This document shows positions 1 to 7,845 of a stretch of DNA of 51,094 nt, one piece after another. How positions within the stretch are numbered: position 1 is the first letter of the stretch; every line of letters starts with the position of its first letter. Source of the stretch: Saccharopolyspora shandongensis (GTDB lineage Bacteria; Actinomycetota; Actinomycetes; Mycobacteriales; Pseudonocardiaceae); NCBI RefSeq assembly GCF_900106995.1, contig NZ_FNOK01000065.1, positions 1-51,094 on the forward strand. Direction: 5' to 3'. A model generated the notes under the pieces. That model was not told the origin of the DNA and searched no databases. It saw only the letters and a list, made by a program, of their open reading frames with translations. The translations under genes and the position numbers were made by a program.

Positions 1-266
1 TAGGCGGCTGCCTTGCGGAGAATCTCCTTTTCCAGCTCCAACTCGGCCACCCGCTTACGCAGCGCCCGCAGCTCTTCCTGCTCGCTCGTGGAGACGCTGC
101 CCGGCGACGCGGTCTCAGCGCGTTCGGCGGTGCGGACCCAGTTCCGCAGCGTCTCGTGGTTCACCCCAAGCTCGCGGGCGACCTGCCGTAACGGGCGATC
201 CGAGGACCGGGCCAACTCGACCGCATCCTTGCGGAACTGCTCGGGAAACTTCGACGAACCTGACAC
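1..266 (-). CDS. IS3-family transposase OrfA, partial
   Basis: This is the N-terminal part of an IS3-type OrfA, the DNA-binding subunit made upstream of the DDE transposase OrfB; it runs off the left window edge. Translating the reverse strand gives a helix-turn-helix block (FPEQFRKDAVELAR, then RQVARELGVNHETLRNWV) followed by a leucine-zipper-like coiled coil (LRKRVAELELEKEILRKAA), the usual OrfA layout. The best in-frame start is GTG at 266; an ATG at 274 is in another frame. The end of the element should lie between about 300 and 345, but I cannot fix the terminal repeat without the other end. OrfB and the far end are outside the window. Confidence 0.85.
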   Translation of the reverse strand, partial: MSGSSKFPEQFRKDAVELARSSDRPLRQVARELGVNHETLRNWVRTAERAETASPGSVSTSEQEELRALRKRVAELELEKEILRKAAA

Positions 267-427
267 AGAGACATCCTTGCTCAGGCAACTACTGCCTGGG
301 ATCAGGGTGTCCGGTTCACAGGGGCAACCTCAGTCCCTGGCGGCTTGACACGGGAATTTCCGTCACCGTGACGACAAGTCCTCGTCTCGTCCCCGGCACA
401 TCCGGCGCGACGTCGCCCGGCGGTTGG

Positions 428-1738
428 TCAGGTCGTCGCGGGTTCCGCTTCGCGGGCCCAGCGCGTCGGTTCGCCGGTGATGACCAGGCACGTCACCGTG
501 ATCAGCGCGCCGATCACCAGGTAGGCCGCGATCGGCCAGGACGCTCCGCCGGAAGCGGTCAGCAGCGCCGTCGCCACCACCGGCGAAAGCCCGCCGCCCA
601 GCACCGAGCCGCTCTGGTAGCCCAGGGAAACGCCGGTGTAGCGGACCTTCGTCGCGAACAGTTCCGCGCAGAACGCCGCCATCGGGCCGAAGACCGCCGC
701 CGAGCCCGCGTATCCCAGCGTCATCGCCAGCACGATCAGCGCCGGGTTCGCGGTGTCCAGCAGCAAGAACATCGGGAACGCGTACAGCGCCAGGAAAATG
801 CCGCCGCCGAGCATCACCTTGGTGCGGCCGAGCAGGTCGGACAGGTGCGAGAACAGCAGGATTCCGGCGATCTGCGCCGCCGATCCGCACAGGCTGCCGA
901 GCAGCATCACGTCGCGGGTGACGCCGAGCTTCTCCGTTCCGTAGGTCAGCAGGAACGTCGTCAGGATGAAGATGAACGTGTTGAAGCCGAGGTTGACACC
1001 CGCCGACAGCAGGATCTGCCGCCAGGAGCTGGAGAACGCCTCGGCGACCGGCAGGCGGGCCCGCTGTCCGCGTTCCCGGATCTTCGCGAACTCCGGGCTC
1101 TCCGCCAGCCGCAGCCGCACGTACAGGCCGACGCCCACGAGCACCAGGCTCACCAGGAACGGGATCCGCCAGCCCCAGGCCAGGAACGCGTCGCCGGAGA
1201 TCGCGGTCGCGCCGGCGAACGCCCCGGTGGCCAGGAACATGCCGCTCGGCGAGCCCAGGAAGGTCCACCCGCCGTACCAGCCGTGGCGGTGCGGCGGCGC
1301 GTGCTCGACGGCCATCAGCACCGCACCGCCCTGCTCGCCGCCGAGGAAGAAGCCCTGCACGAGCCTCAGCACCACGAGCATCACCGGCGCCCAGACCCCG
1401 ACCTGCTGGTAGGTCGGGAGCAGCCCGATCGCCGCGGTGCACACGCCGGTCACGCTCAGCGTGATGACCAGCATCAGCTTGCGGCCCACCACGTCGCCGA
1501 AGTGCCCGATGACCGCCGCGCCGAGGGGCCGCGCCAGGAAGCCCGCGCCGAAGGTGGCGAACGCGAGCAACGCCCCCACCCAGGGGTCTCCCGCCGGGAA
1601 GAACAGCTTGTTGAACACCACGGCCGCGGCGGTGCCGTAGATCAGAAAGTCGTAGAGCTCGATGGTGTTGCCCACCGCGCTGGCGAACGCCGCCTTGCGC
1701 ACCGTGGCGGTGTCCGGCCCCGCAGGTACCGTCGCCAT
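428..1738 (-). CDS. MFS transporter, metabolite:H+ symporter (MHS) type
   Basis: A 436-residue major-facilitator protein with about 12 hydrophobic segments. The opening (KAAFASAVGNTIELYDFLIYG) is characteristic of the MHS group, which includes ProP, KgtP and ShiA and moves organic acids, zwitterions or shikimate with protons. Further MFS signatures are FLARPLGAAVIGHFGD between helices 2 and 3 and LRLVQGFFLGGEQGG, the MHS form of the loop after helix 4. Full family length. It begins at ATG 1738, stands alone, and is followed by the IS3 element. The substrate cannot be read from the sequence. Given the nearby aspartate- and aromatic-acid-derived pathway an acid substrate is conceivable, but nothing links them directly. 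Confidence 0.88.
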   Translation of the reverse strand: MATVPAGPDTATVRKAAFASAVGNTIELYDFLIYGTAAAVVFNKLFFPAGDPWVGALLAFATFGAGFLARPLGAAVIGHFGDVVGRKLMLVITLSVTGVCTAAIGLLPTYQQVGVWAPVMLVVLRLVQGFFLGGEQGGAVLMAVEHAPPHRHGWYGGWTFLGSPSGMFLATGAFAGATAISGDAFLAWGWRIPFLVSLVLVGVGLYVRLRLAESPEFAKIRERGQRARLPVAEAFSSSWRQILLSAGVNLGFNTFIFILTTFLLTYGTEKLGVTRDVMLLGSLCGSAAQIAGILLFSHLSDLLGRTKVMLGGGIFLALYAFPMFLLLDTANPALIVLAMTLGYAGSAAVFGPMAAFCAELFATKVRYTGVSLGYQSGSVLGGGLSPVVATALLTASGGASWPIAAYLVIGALITVTCLVITGEPTRWAREAEPATT

Positions 1739-2025
1739 CAGGCCTCCCGTCTGTTGCGGACACCGGAGAGCCGCCCGGCGTCACGTGGTTCCGCACCACA
1801 ATGACCAGTGATCGACAAAAGGTCCACCACCTTATAGAGCAGCGCACTGCTTGTGGGCGACTTCCCGCCCTATGGGGCAACGCCTTTTCGTGACGGCTCG
1901 TGATGGAAACCGGTTCGGGCGAACCACGTTTCAGTGATCCGCCGTCGCATCTGCCGCATTTCGCTCAGCCTCGGCGATAAAGAGAAGCGAATCGTCTGCT
2001 TCACCAACCCAGGAGGATTGACGAA

Positions 2026-2433
2026 ATGGCTGCAAAACGGCTCATCGGCCGAACCTTGCTCGCCGCCGCAACGCTGGCCGGTACCGCGCTGGCCCCGGCG
2101 CTCGCCCACGCACAACCAGCGTCGGCCGCGCACGGCACCGTGATGAACCTGTCGGTCCGCGGCGAAGGCCGCGACGACGTCCGGAACGCACTCCTGACCT
2201 GCGAGCCCGCCGGCGGCTCGCACCCGTACGCGCAGGACGCGTGTCAGGCGCTGAGAGACGTCAACGGTGACTTCAACCTGCTCAGCACCGGTAACTCCAC
2301 GTGTCCGCTGGTGTACCGACCGGTGACGCTCACCGCTCAAGGCAGGTGGCAGGGCAGGCCGGTCACCTTCGAGAAGACCTATTCGAACGAATGCGTCGCC
2401 GGTGTCGCGACCGGCAAGGTGTTCTCGTTCTGA
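2026..2433 (+). CDS. Secreted SSI-family subtilisin inhibitor
   Basis: A 135-residue Streptomyces-subtilisin-inhibitor-type protein, an extracellular inhibitor of serine proteases. A Sec signal peptide (MAAKRL, hydrophobic core, AHAQPASAA) covers about residues 1-35. Four cysteines (59, 73, 93, 123) match the two conserved SSI disulfides. The reactive loop is CPLVYRP at 93-99, so by alignment to SSI the P1 residue is Leu95, where SSI has Met. Leu at P1 predicts action on subtilisin/chymotrypsin-like rather than trypsin-like proteases (inference from family knowledge). A strong AGGAGG lies 10 bases before the ATG, and a hairpin terminator follows. Confidence 0.93.
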   Translation: MAAKRLIGRTLLAAATLAGTALAPALAHAQPASAAHGTVMNLSVRGEGRDDVRNALLTCEPAGGSHPYAQDACQALRDVNGDFNLLSTGNSTCPLVYRPVTLTAQGRWQGRPVTFEKTYSNECVAGVATGKVFSF

Positions 2434-2440
2434 TGCCGTC

Positions 2441-2469
2441 GTCGGGCCCCGCCGCGTGCGGGGCCCGAC
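2441..2469 (+). terminator. Hairpin terminator after the SSI gene
   Basis: Arms 2441-2452 and 2458-2469 form a perfect 12-bp GC-rich stem with a 5-base loop, 8 bases after the inhibitor stop codon. There is no T-run, as is common for actinobacterial hairpins. Confidence 0.7.
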
Positions 2470-2531
2470 GCGTGCCGTGAACTGCGGAACAAGTTCTCTC
2501 GCCATACCGCCGTTCGGGTTACCGTGACCCC

Positions 2532-2924
2532 ATGGCGACCGACCGAGAAGACTGCGATGCGCGCTGGCCGCGGCGGCTGTACCGGGACGGCTCCGATCCC
2601 GACCCGAGGTTCACCCTGGCCAACGAGCGCACCTTCCTGGCGTGGATCCGCACCGCGCTGGCGCTGATGGCCGGCGGCGTCGGCGTCGAGGCGCTGAGCG
2701 CGGCCACCGGTCAGCCGAGTCCACTGCGGACCGCGTTGGCGGTCCTGCTGCTGCTCGCTGGAGTTCTCAGTAGCGCAACGGCTTTCACGCGCTGGTGGAC
2801 CACTGAGCGGGCGCTGCGTCTCGGCCGGCCGCTGCCTGCGCCGCGGCTGGCGCCGGTCCTCGGCTACGGGCTGGGCGCGATCGGCGTGGCCGCCTGCGTG
2901 CTCCTGTTCGTGACCGGGTTCTGA
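2532..2924 (+). CDS. YidH/DUF202 family membrane protein
   Basis: A 130-residue inner-membrane protein of the DUF202 (YidH) family. The N-terminal block PRFTLANERTFLAWIRTALALM is the family signature and starts the first membrane helix; two more hydrophobic segments follow (about 72-92 and 109-128). The biochemical role of DUF202 proteins is not established. The next gene is a second DUF202 member starting one base after this stop codon, so the two are almost certainly co-transcribed and may form a hetero-oligomer (inference). Confidence 0.88.
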   Translation: MATDREDCDARWPRRLYRDGSDPDPRFTLANERTFLAWIRTALALMAGGVGVEALSAATGQPSPLRTALAVLLLLAGVLSSATAFTRWWTTERALRLGRPLPAPRLAPVLGYGLGAIGVAACVLLFVTGF

Positions 2925-2925
2925 C

Positions 2926-3255
2926 GTGGAGCGCCCCGACGGGCCCTGGGATCCGGGGCTGCAAGTCGAGCGGACCACCCTCGCGTGGCTTCGCACCGCG
3001 CTCGCGTTCGTCGTCGGATTGCTGGTGCTACTGCGACTCCTCGCGCACGAGAGCGTCATCGCGGCAGCGGTTTGCGGCGCGCTCACCCTGCCGCTCGGGC
3101 TTGCCATCAGCTGGCTCGTCTGGCACCGACATCTTCGGGGCGAACGCAGGCTGCACGCCGAGATCCCGTTGCCCGGCGGGGCGCTGCCGGCGGCAGTCGC
3201 CGTCTTGGCGGTGCTCGCCGGCAGCTCCGGCCTGATCTACGTGCTGTTCTCCTGA
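2926..3255 (+). CDS. DUF202 family membrane protein
   Basis: A 109-residue second DUF202 protein, with the shorter signature QVERTTLAWLRTALAFVVG at the N-terminus and three predicted membrane helices. It starts at GTG one base after the preceding DUF202 stop, which suggests translational coupling. The 3' end abuts the convergent ohr gene, with the two stop codons one base apart. Paired DUF202 genes of this kind recur in actinobacteria; function unknown. Confidence 0.85.
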   Translation: MERPDGPWDPGLQVERTTLAWLRTALAFVVGLLVLLRLLAHESVIAAAVCGALTLPLGLAISWLVWHRHLRGERRLHAEIPLPGGALPAAVAVLAVLAGSSGLIYVLFS

Positions 3256-3256
3256 G

Positions 3257-3676
3257 TCAGGCGACCCGGAGTTCGATCTCGACGTTGCCGCGGATCGCGT
3301 TCGAGTACGGGCAGACCTGGTCCGCCGCGGCGACGAGTTCCTGCGCCTGCTCGCGCGGCAGGCCGGGCAGGTCGACGACCAGGGCGACGCTGAGGCCGAA
3401 TCCGCCGGCGTCGTTGCGGCCGATGCCCACCTCGGCGGTGACCGACGAATCGTTGATGTCGGCCTTGGCGCGGCGCGCCACCACCTGGAGTGCGCCGTGG
3501 AAGCACGCGGCGTACCCGGCGGCGAAGAGCTGCTCGGGGTTGGTCGACGCACCGCCCGGGCCGCCCATCTCCTTCGGCACCGCGAGGTCGAGGTCCAGGA
3601 CGCCGTCCGAGGACCGGGTCCGGCCGTCCCGGCCCGCGCCGGTCGCCGTGGCTTCGGCCGTGTAGAGCACTGTCAT
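3257..3676 (-). CDS. ohr: Organic hydroperoxide resistance protein Ohr
   Basis: A 139-residue OsmC/Ohr-family thiol peroxidase that reduces organic and fatty-acid hydroperoxides in the cytoplasm. Both catalytic cysteines are present: Cys58 in AACFHGAL and Cys122 in VCPYSNAIRGN. The Ohr-type N-terminal features (YTAEATATG, then DLAVPKEMGGPG with the active-site-region Arg and Glu) separate it from OsmC proper. Full length. Its ATG overlaps the stop of the upstream MarR-type regulator by four bases (ATGA), so the two form one operon, ohrR-ohr. Confidence 0.95.
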   Translation of the reverse strand: MTVLYTAEATATGAGRDGRTRSSDGVLDLDLAVPKEMGGPGGASTNPEQLFAAGYAACFHGALQVVARRAKADINDSSVTAEVGIGRNDAGGFGLSVALVVDLPGLPREQAQELVAAADQVCPYSNAIRGNVEIELRVA

Positions 3677-4146
3677 CGCTGACCCTCTCGCTTGTCTTCC
3701 GCCTGGTGCTGCGCCGCCGAATCCAGGGCGGCCGTCAGGCGTTCCAATGTGGACTTCAGTTGTTCGAGCTCGTCGATCTGCAGTCCGGTCGCGGCCACCA
3801 TCCGGTCCGGGATGCACCGGGCCTGCGCCCGCATGTCCGCACCGTCCTCCGTAAGCGCGACCGCTACCGACCGCTCGTCCGCGAAGCTGCGGTGGCGCGT
3901 GAGCAGGCCGCGCGCCTCCAGCCGCTTCAGCAGCGGCGACAAGGTGCCGGAGTCGAGCCGCAGGGCGGCGCCGAGCTCCTTGACCGTCACCGACTCGTGC
4001 TCCCACAGCACCAGCATCACCAGGTACTGCGGGTAGGTGAGCCCGAGCTCCTCCAGGACCGGCCGGTACAGGCCGGTGAACGCCCGCGAAGCGCTGTACA
4101 GCGCGAAGCAGACCTGCCGGTCCAACGCCAACCTCGACTCATCCAC
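3673..4146 (-). CDS. ohrR: OhrR, MarR-family organic peroxide sensor
   Basis: A 157-residue winged-helix repressor of the OhrR subgroup of MarR. The peroxide-sensing cysteine sits early in helix 1 (QVCFALYSASRA, Cys13). The DNA-binding block VKELGAALRLDSGTLSPLLKRLE and the wing DERSVAVALT are typical. In the family, oxidation of this Cys releases the protein from DNA and derepresses ohr. Here ohrR lies upstream of ohr with an ATGA overlap, and a perfect palindrome sits 19 bases before its start codon, so autoregulation of the pair is expected. Confidence 0.94.
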   Translation of the reverse strand: MDESRLALDRQVCFALYSASRAFTGLYRPVLEELGLTYPQYLVMLVLWEHESVTVKELGAALRLDSGTLSPLLKRLEARGLLTRHRSFADERSVAVALTEDGADMRAQARCIPDRMVAATGLQIDELEQLKSTLERLTAALDSAAQHQAEDKREGQR

Positions 4147-4164
4147 ACGGACAAGGTAGCGCGA

Positions 4165-4188
4165 AATTTAGTTGTGCACAACTAAATT
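4165..4188. promoter_or_regulatory. OhrR operator, perfect 24-bp palindrome
   Basis: A perfect inverted repeat with arms AATTTAGTTGTG / CACAACTAAATT, unusually AT-rich for this genome and 19-42 bases before the ohrR start. Its size and TTGTGCACAA-like core fit the MarR/OhrR operator class. Position and symmetry are seen; the binding partner is inferred. Confidence 0.85.
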
Positions 4189-4210
4189 GTGCACTGCCGA
4201 TTGTGAGCAT

Positions 4211-4273
4211 GGGAACTTTCCTGTCACCAGACCCGCCCGCGGCCCGCCTGACAGCATGGGAACCTTCCTGTCA
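4211..4273 (+). repeat. Two copies of the 16-bp GGGAACCTTCCTGTCA intergenic repeat
   Basis: Copies at 4211-4226 (variant with ACTTT) and 4258-4273, same orientation, 47 bases apart, each preceded by GCAT. They lie between the 5' side of ohrR and the 3' end of the 3,4-AHBA operon. They are the only copies left of 28.2 kb, so they mark the left side of the repeat-free accessory block. Confidence 0.9.
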
Positions 4274-4289
4274 CCCCGCCCCGAACAGC

Positions 4290-4330
4290 GAAGGGCCCTC
4301 GCCGCCGGGAGCCGGTGGCGAGGGCCCTTC
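4290..4330 (-). terminator. Hairpin terminator of the 3,4-AHBA operon
   Basis: Arms 4290-4303 and 4317-4330 pair perfectly over 14 bp (GAAGGGCCCTCGCC) with a 13-base loop. It sits 12 bases beyond the stop of the leftward GriH-like gene. No T-tract. Confidence 0.75.
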
Positions 4331-4342
4331 ACCTGCGTCGGA

Positions 4343-5446
4343 TCACTTCTCCAGGCAGAACTCCTTGATCGGGTAGCCGACGTGACGGTCCTCCGCAGGC
4401 AGGTAGCCGAGCAGTCGGTCGCCCGGCTTGAGCTCCGTGCTGTTGAGGACCACGCCGCCCGGCCCCAGCACCCGGACGTGCCAGTCGTCCTGCAGGATCA
4501 GGTTCACCTGCTGGCCCGTGGTGCTGACCGCCTCGATCGAGATCAGCGGCCGGCTCTCGATCTTGACGCGGCCGACCGTGACCACCCGGGTGCGGCCCTT
4601 GGTGTCCACCGCGAGCACCTTGCTGCCCGACTTCAGCTCGCTCAGGTAGTTGGTGCGGCCCTGGTGGGACACGGTGTAGGAGTGGATCGCCCCGGCGTTG
4701 ACCCGGAACGGGCGGGTCGGCATGTACGGCAGCGGGTGCGTTTCGCTGACGCAGAGGATCATGCCCTTGGAGTGCGAGCCGACGAGGATGCCCTCGTCCT
4801 CGCGGAAGTAGGTGCAGGTGTCCACGCACGCCCGCTCGCCCATGCCGACGTGCTCGGTGCGCACCACTTCCAGCTCGGTCAGCTCCAGGTCCGCCGAGCC
4901 GCCCGCGGACGCCGCGACCAGGTCGGTGGCGTCGCCGACGCGCTGCGGCTTGAGCAGCACGCCGTCCGAGCCGTGCTCCAGGACGCCGAAGACGATCTCG
5001 GCCTCCTCGACGTCCTCGACGACCGTGACGATGCTGCCGGAGGCGCCGGCCGCGGCGGCGAGCACGATCTCCAGCGGGATCTTCGTCGGGTCGCGGAACC
5101 ACAGCACGCTCCACCGCTGGGTGCGCGCCGCCTCGCAGGCGACCTCCAGCGTCGGCGCGTCGACGATCTCCACGAACGGCCCGAACTCGACGCCCGGGTG
5201 GCGGGCCGCCAGCACCGCCGGGTCGCCGTGGCGCTCCGGGTCCACGATCACCACGTCCGCCGGCCCCAGGTCGTCGGGCAGCGGGCCGCGCGGCAGCAGC
5301 ACCTTGCGCACCGTCGGCGGCAGGTCGACCAGCTCGCCGGGCTCGTCGGCCACGATGGCGCTCACCCGCTGGTGCACCGCCTCCTCGACGATGGCGGTCT
5401 TGATCTCGGCGTCGACACCTCGGACGTCCAACCACGTCAGTCTCAT
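4343..5446 (-). CDS. griH: 3-dehydroquinate synthase II / GriH-like enzyme
   Basis: A 367-residue protein of the archaeal-type DHQ synthase (AroB') family, unrelated to the AroB that actinobacteria use for shikimate. In grixazone biosynthesis the homologue GriH acts after GriI to give 3-amino-4-hydroxybenzoate. Family features are the C-terminal block with VGRVKIESRPLISIEA and WHVRVLGPGG, and the central AGAIHSYTV and GKTNYLSEL-like (GRTNYLSELKSG) segments. The ATG at 5446 has GAGGAG just upstream. It lies 88 bases after the aldolase gene and ends in a strong hairpin. Pairing with the GriI-like gene and with nitrite-forming genes argues for 3,4-AHBA synthesis rather than shikimate supply. The exact product is inferred. 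Confidence 0.88.
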   Translation of the reverse strand: MRLTWLDVRGVDAEIKTAIVEEAVHQRVSAIVADEPGELVDLPPTVRKVLLPRGPLPDDLGPADVVIVDPERHGDPAVLAARHPGVEFGPFVEIVDAPTLEVACEAARTQRWSVLWFRDPTKIPLEIVLAAAAGASGSIVTVVEDVEEAEIVFGVLEHGSDGVLLKPQRVGDATDLVAASAGGSADLELTELEVVRTEHVGMGERACVDTCTYFREDEGILVGSHSKGMILCVSETHPLPYMPTRPFRVNAGAIHSYTVSHQGRTNYLSELKSGSKVLAVDTKGRTRVVTVGRVKIESRPLISIEAVSTTGQQVNLILQDDWHVRVLGPGGVVLNSTELKPGDRLLGYLPAEDRHVGYPIKEFCLEK

Positions 5447-5534
5447 CACGCGCTCCTCGGTCAGGTCTCGGTGACTGTTTGGCGGAACTCGGTTTCGCGC
5501 AGGCGGTCCCCCGCGCTGGGTGGGGCCGGGCTGG

Positions 5535-6347
5535 TCAGGAGGCCAGTTCCGGCACCAGGTCGTCGGTGAACTCGCGGGCGGGGTGGATCAGCGCCGCCAC
5601 CCGGCGGGCCCGCTCCCCGGGGTCCGGGGCCTCGAAGATGTTGCGTCCCATCGCCACACCTGCCGCGCCTGCGCGCAGCACTCCTTCGACGTGGGCGAGG
5701 ACCTTCGCTTCGTCGTCGACGCGGGGGCCGCCCGCCGCGACGATCGGGGCGGGGCAGGAGTCCACCACTTCGGCCATGGCCTCGACCGTGCCCGGGTAGA
5801 CGGTCTTGACCAGGTCCGCGCCCAGGTCGGCCGCGAGGGTGGCGGCGTGCGCGACGAGGCGCACGTCGCGCGGGTCGGTGATCTGCGGGCCGCGCGGGTA
5901 GATCATCGCCATCAGCGGCAGGTTCCAGGCGTCGCAGGCCTCCGCGACGGCCGCGAGGTCGGCGACCTGGCGGCGTTCCTCCGCCGAGCCCAGGTTGACG
6001 TGCACGCTCACCGCGTCGGCGCCCAGTCGCAGCGCGGTTTCCACGCTGGCGACGAGGTACTTGGCGTCGGGGTCCGGCGCGTGCGCCGTGCTGGCGCTGA
6101 GGTGCACGATCAGCGACATGTTCACGAACGCCGCCGGGTCGATGTAGCGCAGCGCGCCCTTGTGCAGCACGATCGCGTCGACGCCGTTGGCGGCCAGCTG
6201 CGGCGTGAGGTTCGCCGGGCCGCCGGGCGTCGGTAACGGGCCGTCGGTGACGGAGTGGTCCATCGGCACCAGGAGCAGGCGGTCGTCGCCGTTTCGCGAC
6301 ATCCGCCGGAGCCTCAGCTGCGCGCCGAACGATCGGGTGGTGGACAC
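5535..6347 (-). CDS. griI: GriI / ADH-synthase-like class I aldolase
   Basis: A 270-residue DeoC/LacD-type class I aldolase of the 2-amino-3,7-dideoxy-D-threo-hept-6-ulosonate synthase group. In grixazone biosynthesis GriI condenses aspartate semialdehyde with DHAP to a C7 precursor of 3,4-AHBA. The active-site set is visible: Asp30 (MDHSVTDGP), Tyr150 (MAMIYPRG) and the Schiff-base Lys181 (LVKTVYPG), with the phosphate-binding GVAMGRNIF near the C-terminus. The GTG start has AGGAGG upstream and follows the aspartokinase stop by 13 bases, so the two are probably translationally coupled. Its substrate would come from that kinase plus a housekeeping semialdehyde dehydrogenase. Confidence 0.9.
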   Translation of the reverse strand: MSTTRSFGAQLRLRRMSRNGDDRLLLVPMDHSVTDGPLPTPGGPANLTPQLAANGVDAIVLHKGALRYIDPAAFVNMSLIVHLSASTAHAPDPDAKYLVASVETALRLGADAVSVHVNLGSAEERRQVADLAAVAEACDAWNLPLMAMIYPRGPQITDPRDVRLVAHAATLAADLGADLVKTVYPGTVEAMAEVVDSCPAPIVAAGGPRVDDEAKVLAHVEGVLRAGAAGVAMGRNIFEAPDPGERARRVAALIHPAREFTDDLVPELAS

Positions 6348-6360
6348 CGGGTCCTCCTGT

Positions 6361-7596
6361 TCACGAGGTGGGGACGGGATCGGGGCGGGGTCGGTCCAGT
6401 TCGAATTCGTCGTGCAGCGCGGCCACCGCCGCCGCGGTGTGCGCGGCCGGCACCAGCACCGAGACGCGCAACTGGTTGGTGTGCAAGGAGTTCGCGGGTA
6501 TGCCCAGCTCTTCGAGGGTGCGCAGCACTCGCACGGCGTATTCCGGCCGGGTGAGCATTCCGGTGCCCAGCAAGGAGATCTTGCCGAGTTCGCGCTGCAC
6601 CGCCACGTCGCGGCCGGCGTTGGGCACGGCCAGTTCCACCTGCCGCCGCGCCTGGTGGACGGCGGCGCCGGCGACCGTGAAGCTCAGCGCCGGCCGGTCG
6701 TCCGCCCAGGTCACCAGGTCGACCGGGATGATCTGGTCGGCGATGGCGCGCAGCGCCCGGTGCGGTCGTTCCGGGTCGTCGGGGGCGAGCCGGATGGTGA
6801 ACCGGGCGATGTCCGCGTCGTGGGTGATCGCGGCGACGAAGCCTTCCTTCTCCAGCATGCCGATGGGGCTCCCTCCGGTGATCGTCGTGCCGGGGCGGTC
6901 GTGCATGGCGCTCGCCACCAGCAGCGGCACGTTGCGGACCGCGGCGAGTTCCACGGCTCGCGCGTGCAGCACCCGCGCCCCGGCGAAGGCCATCTCTGCC
7001 ATCAGCGGCGCCGCGATCTCCGGCAGCGGCCGCGCCCGCGGCACCAGCCTGGGGTCGGCGGTGTAGACGGCGTCGACGTCGGTGTAGATCTCGCACCGGG
7101 CGTCGAGCGCGGCGGCCAGCGCCACCGCGGTCGTGTCGGAACCGCCGCGGCCCAGCGTGAACAGCTCCCCCGCCGGGTCGATGCCCTGGAAGCCGGCGAC
7201 GACCACGACGGAGCCGCGTTCGAGGTGGGCCCGCACCGCCCGGGTGTCGATGGTGTCGATCAGCGCGGCGCCGTGCGGCCCGGTGGTCCGGATGCCCGCC
7301 TGCGCGCCGGTGAGCGAGACGGCTCGGGTGCCCCGGCGGTGCAGGGCGGTGGCCATCAGGGCGGCCGAGGCCACCTCGCCGGTGGCCAGCAGTTGGTCGG
7401 TTTCCCGCGGTGCGGGGTGCGGGTGTAGCTGCTTGGCGTCGGCCAGCAGGCGGTCGGTGGTGTCGCCGCGGGCCGAGACGACCGCGACCGTCGGGCGACC
7501 GGTCTGCCGGGCGGCGTCGATGCGCTCGGCCACCCGGCGAACGTGTTCGGCGGTGCTCAGCGAGGTGCCGCCGTACTTCTGCACCAATGGTTTCAT
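6361..7596 (-). CDS. Cluster-dedicated aspartokinase
   Basis: A 411-residue monofunctional aspartate kinase, which phosphorylates L-aspartate as the first step towards aspartate semialdehyde. The N-terminal KYGGTSL, the ATP-site TLGRGGSDTTA and the YTDVDAVYTADPRLVP block are canonical. The C-terminal third holds two ACT-like domains (about 255-400), which in the family bind Lys/Thr; residues there diverge enough (MLEKEGFVAAI, LLGTGMLTRP) that altered feedback is plausible but not shown. It heads the leftward operon with the GriI- and GriH-like genes. I place the start at ATG 7596 behind GAGG; GTG 7602 is an alternative. No asd gene lies alongside. A pathway kinase rather than the primary lysC (inference). 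Confidence 0.9.
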   Translation of the reverse strand: MKPLVQKYGGTSLSTAEHVRRVAERIDAARQTGRPTVAVVSARGDTTDRLLADAKQLHPHPAPRETDQLLATGEVASAALMATALHRRGTRAVSLTGAQAGIRTTGPHGAALIDTIDTRAVRAHLERGSVVVVAGFQGIDPAGELFTLGRGGSDTTAVALAAALDARCEIYTDVDAVYTADPRLVPRARPLPEIAAPLMAEMAFAGARVLHARAVELAAVRNVPLLVASAMHDRPGTTITGGSPIGMLEKEGFVAAITHDADIARFTIRLAPDDPERPHRALRAIADQIIPVDLVTWADDRPALSFTVAGAAVHQARRQVELAVPNAGRDVAVQRELGKISLLGTGMLTRPEYAVRVLRTLEELGIPANSLHTNQLRVSVLVPAAHTAAAVAALHDEFELDRPRPDPVPTS

Positions 7597-7697
7597 CGAC
7601 ACCTCATCGCGAGGGGCGCGCCGAAGCCGACGCCGGGACGAAACGTTCTGTCGTGCAACATCTTTCTAATCGACCTCTTCGCCGAGGGGCATCGCGG

Positions 7698-7708
7698 GAA
7701 CACGTGAT
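7698..7708 (+). promoter_or_regulatory. GAACACGTGAT motif between the divergent pathway operons
   Basis: An 11-base motif with a CACGTG core, about 100 bases before the aspartokinase start and about 140 before the CreE-like start. Identical 11-mers occur at 19347-19357 (reverse strand) and 25300-25310, and a related palindrome at 14232-14249. Candidate shared operator for this region. Confidence 0.5.
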
Positions 7709-7845
7709 TGTCGTGGTGGCGGCCGGATTTGCCGCGCGATATCCCGGAAAGACGTGCTGTGCGGGGTGTGCCCGCGGGCGTTGAATCGGGCGGTGCGATG
7801 TCGGCCGGGAGATTCGAGGATGCCGTGCGATCGAGGGGAACTCCG

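Noticed and set aside
368..1804. Forward-strand long frame opposite the MFS gene
   Set aside because: It is rich in Arg/Gln/His with no family features, typical of the antisense of a high-GC gene. The same reasoning removes the other long antisense frames in the window.
4343..6347. Primary shikimate-pathway genes
   Set aside because: These are archaeal-type DHQ synthase II and ADH-synthase homologues. Actinobacteria use the standard AroB and DAHP synthase, and the context with aspartokinase and nitrite-forming genes fits the GriI/GriH role.
6361..7596. Housekeeping lysC
   Set aside because: It is coupled by 13 bases to the GriI-like gene with no asd partner, so a pathway copy is more likely. 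Not proven without the rest of the genome.
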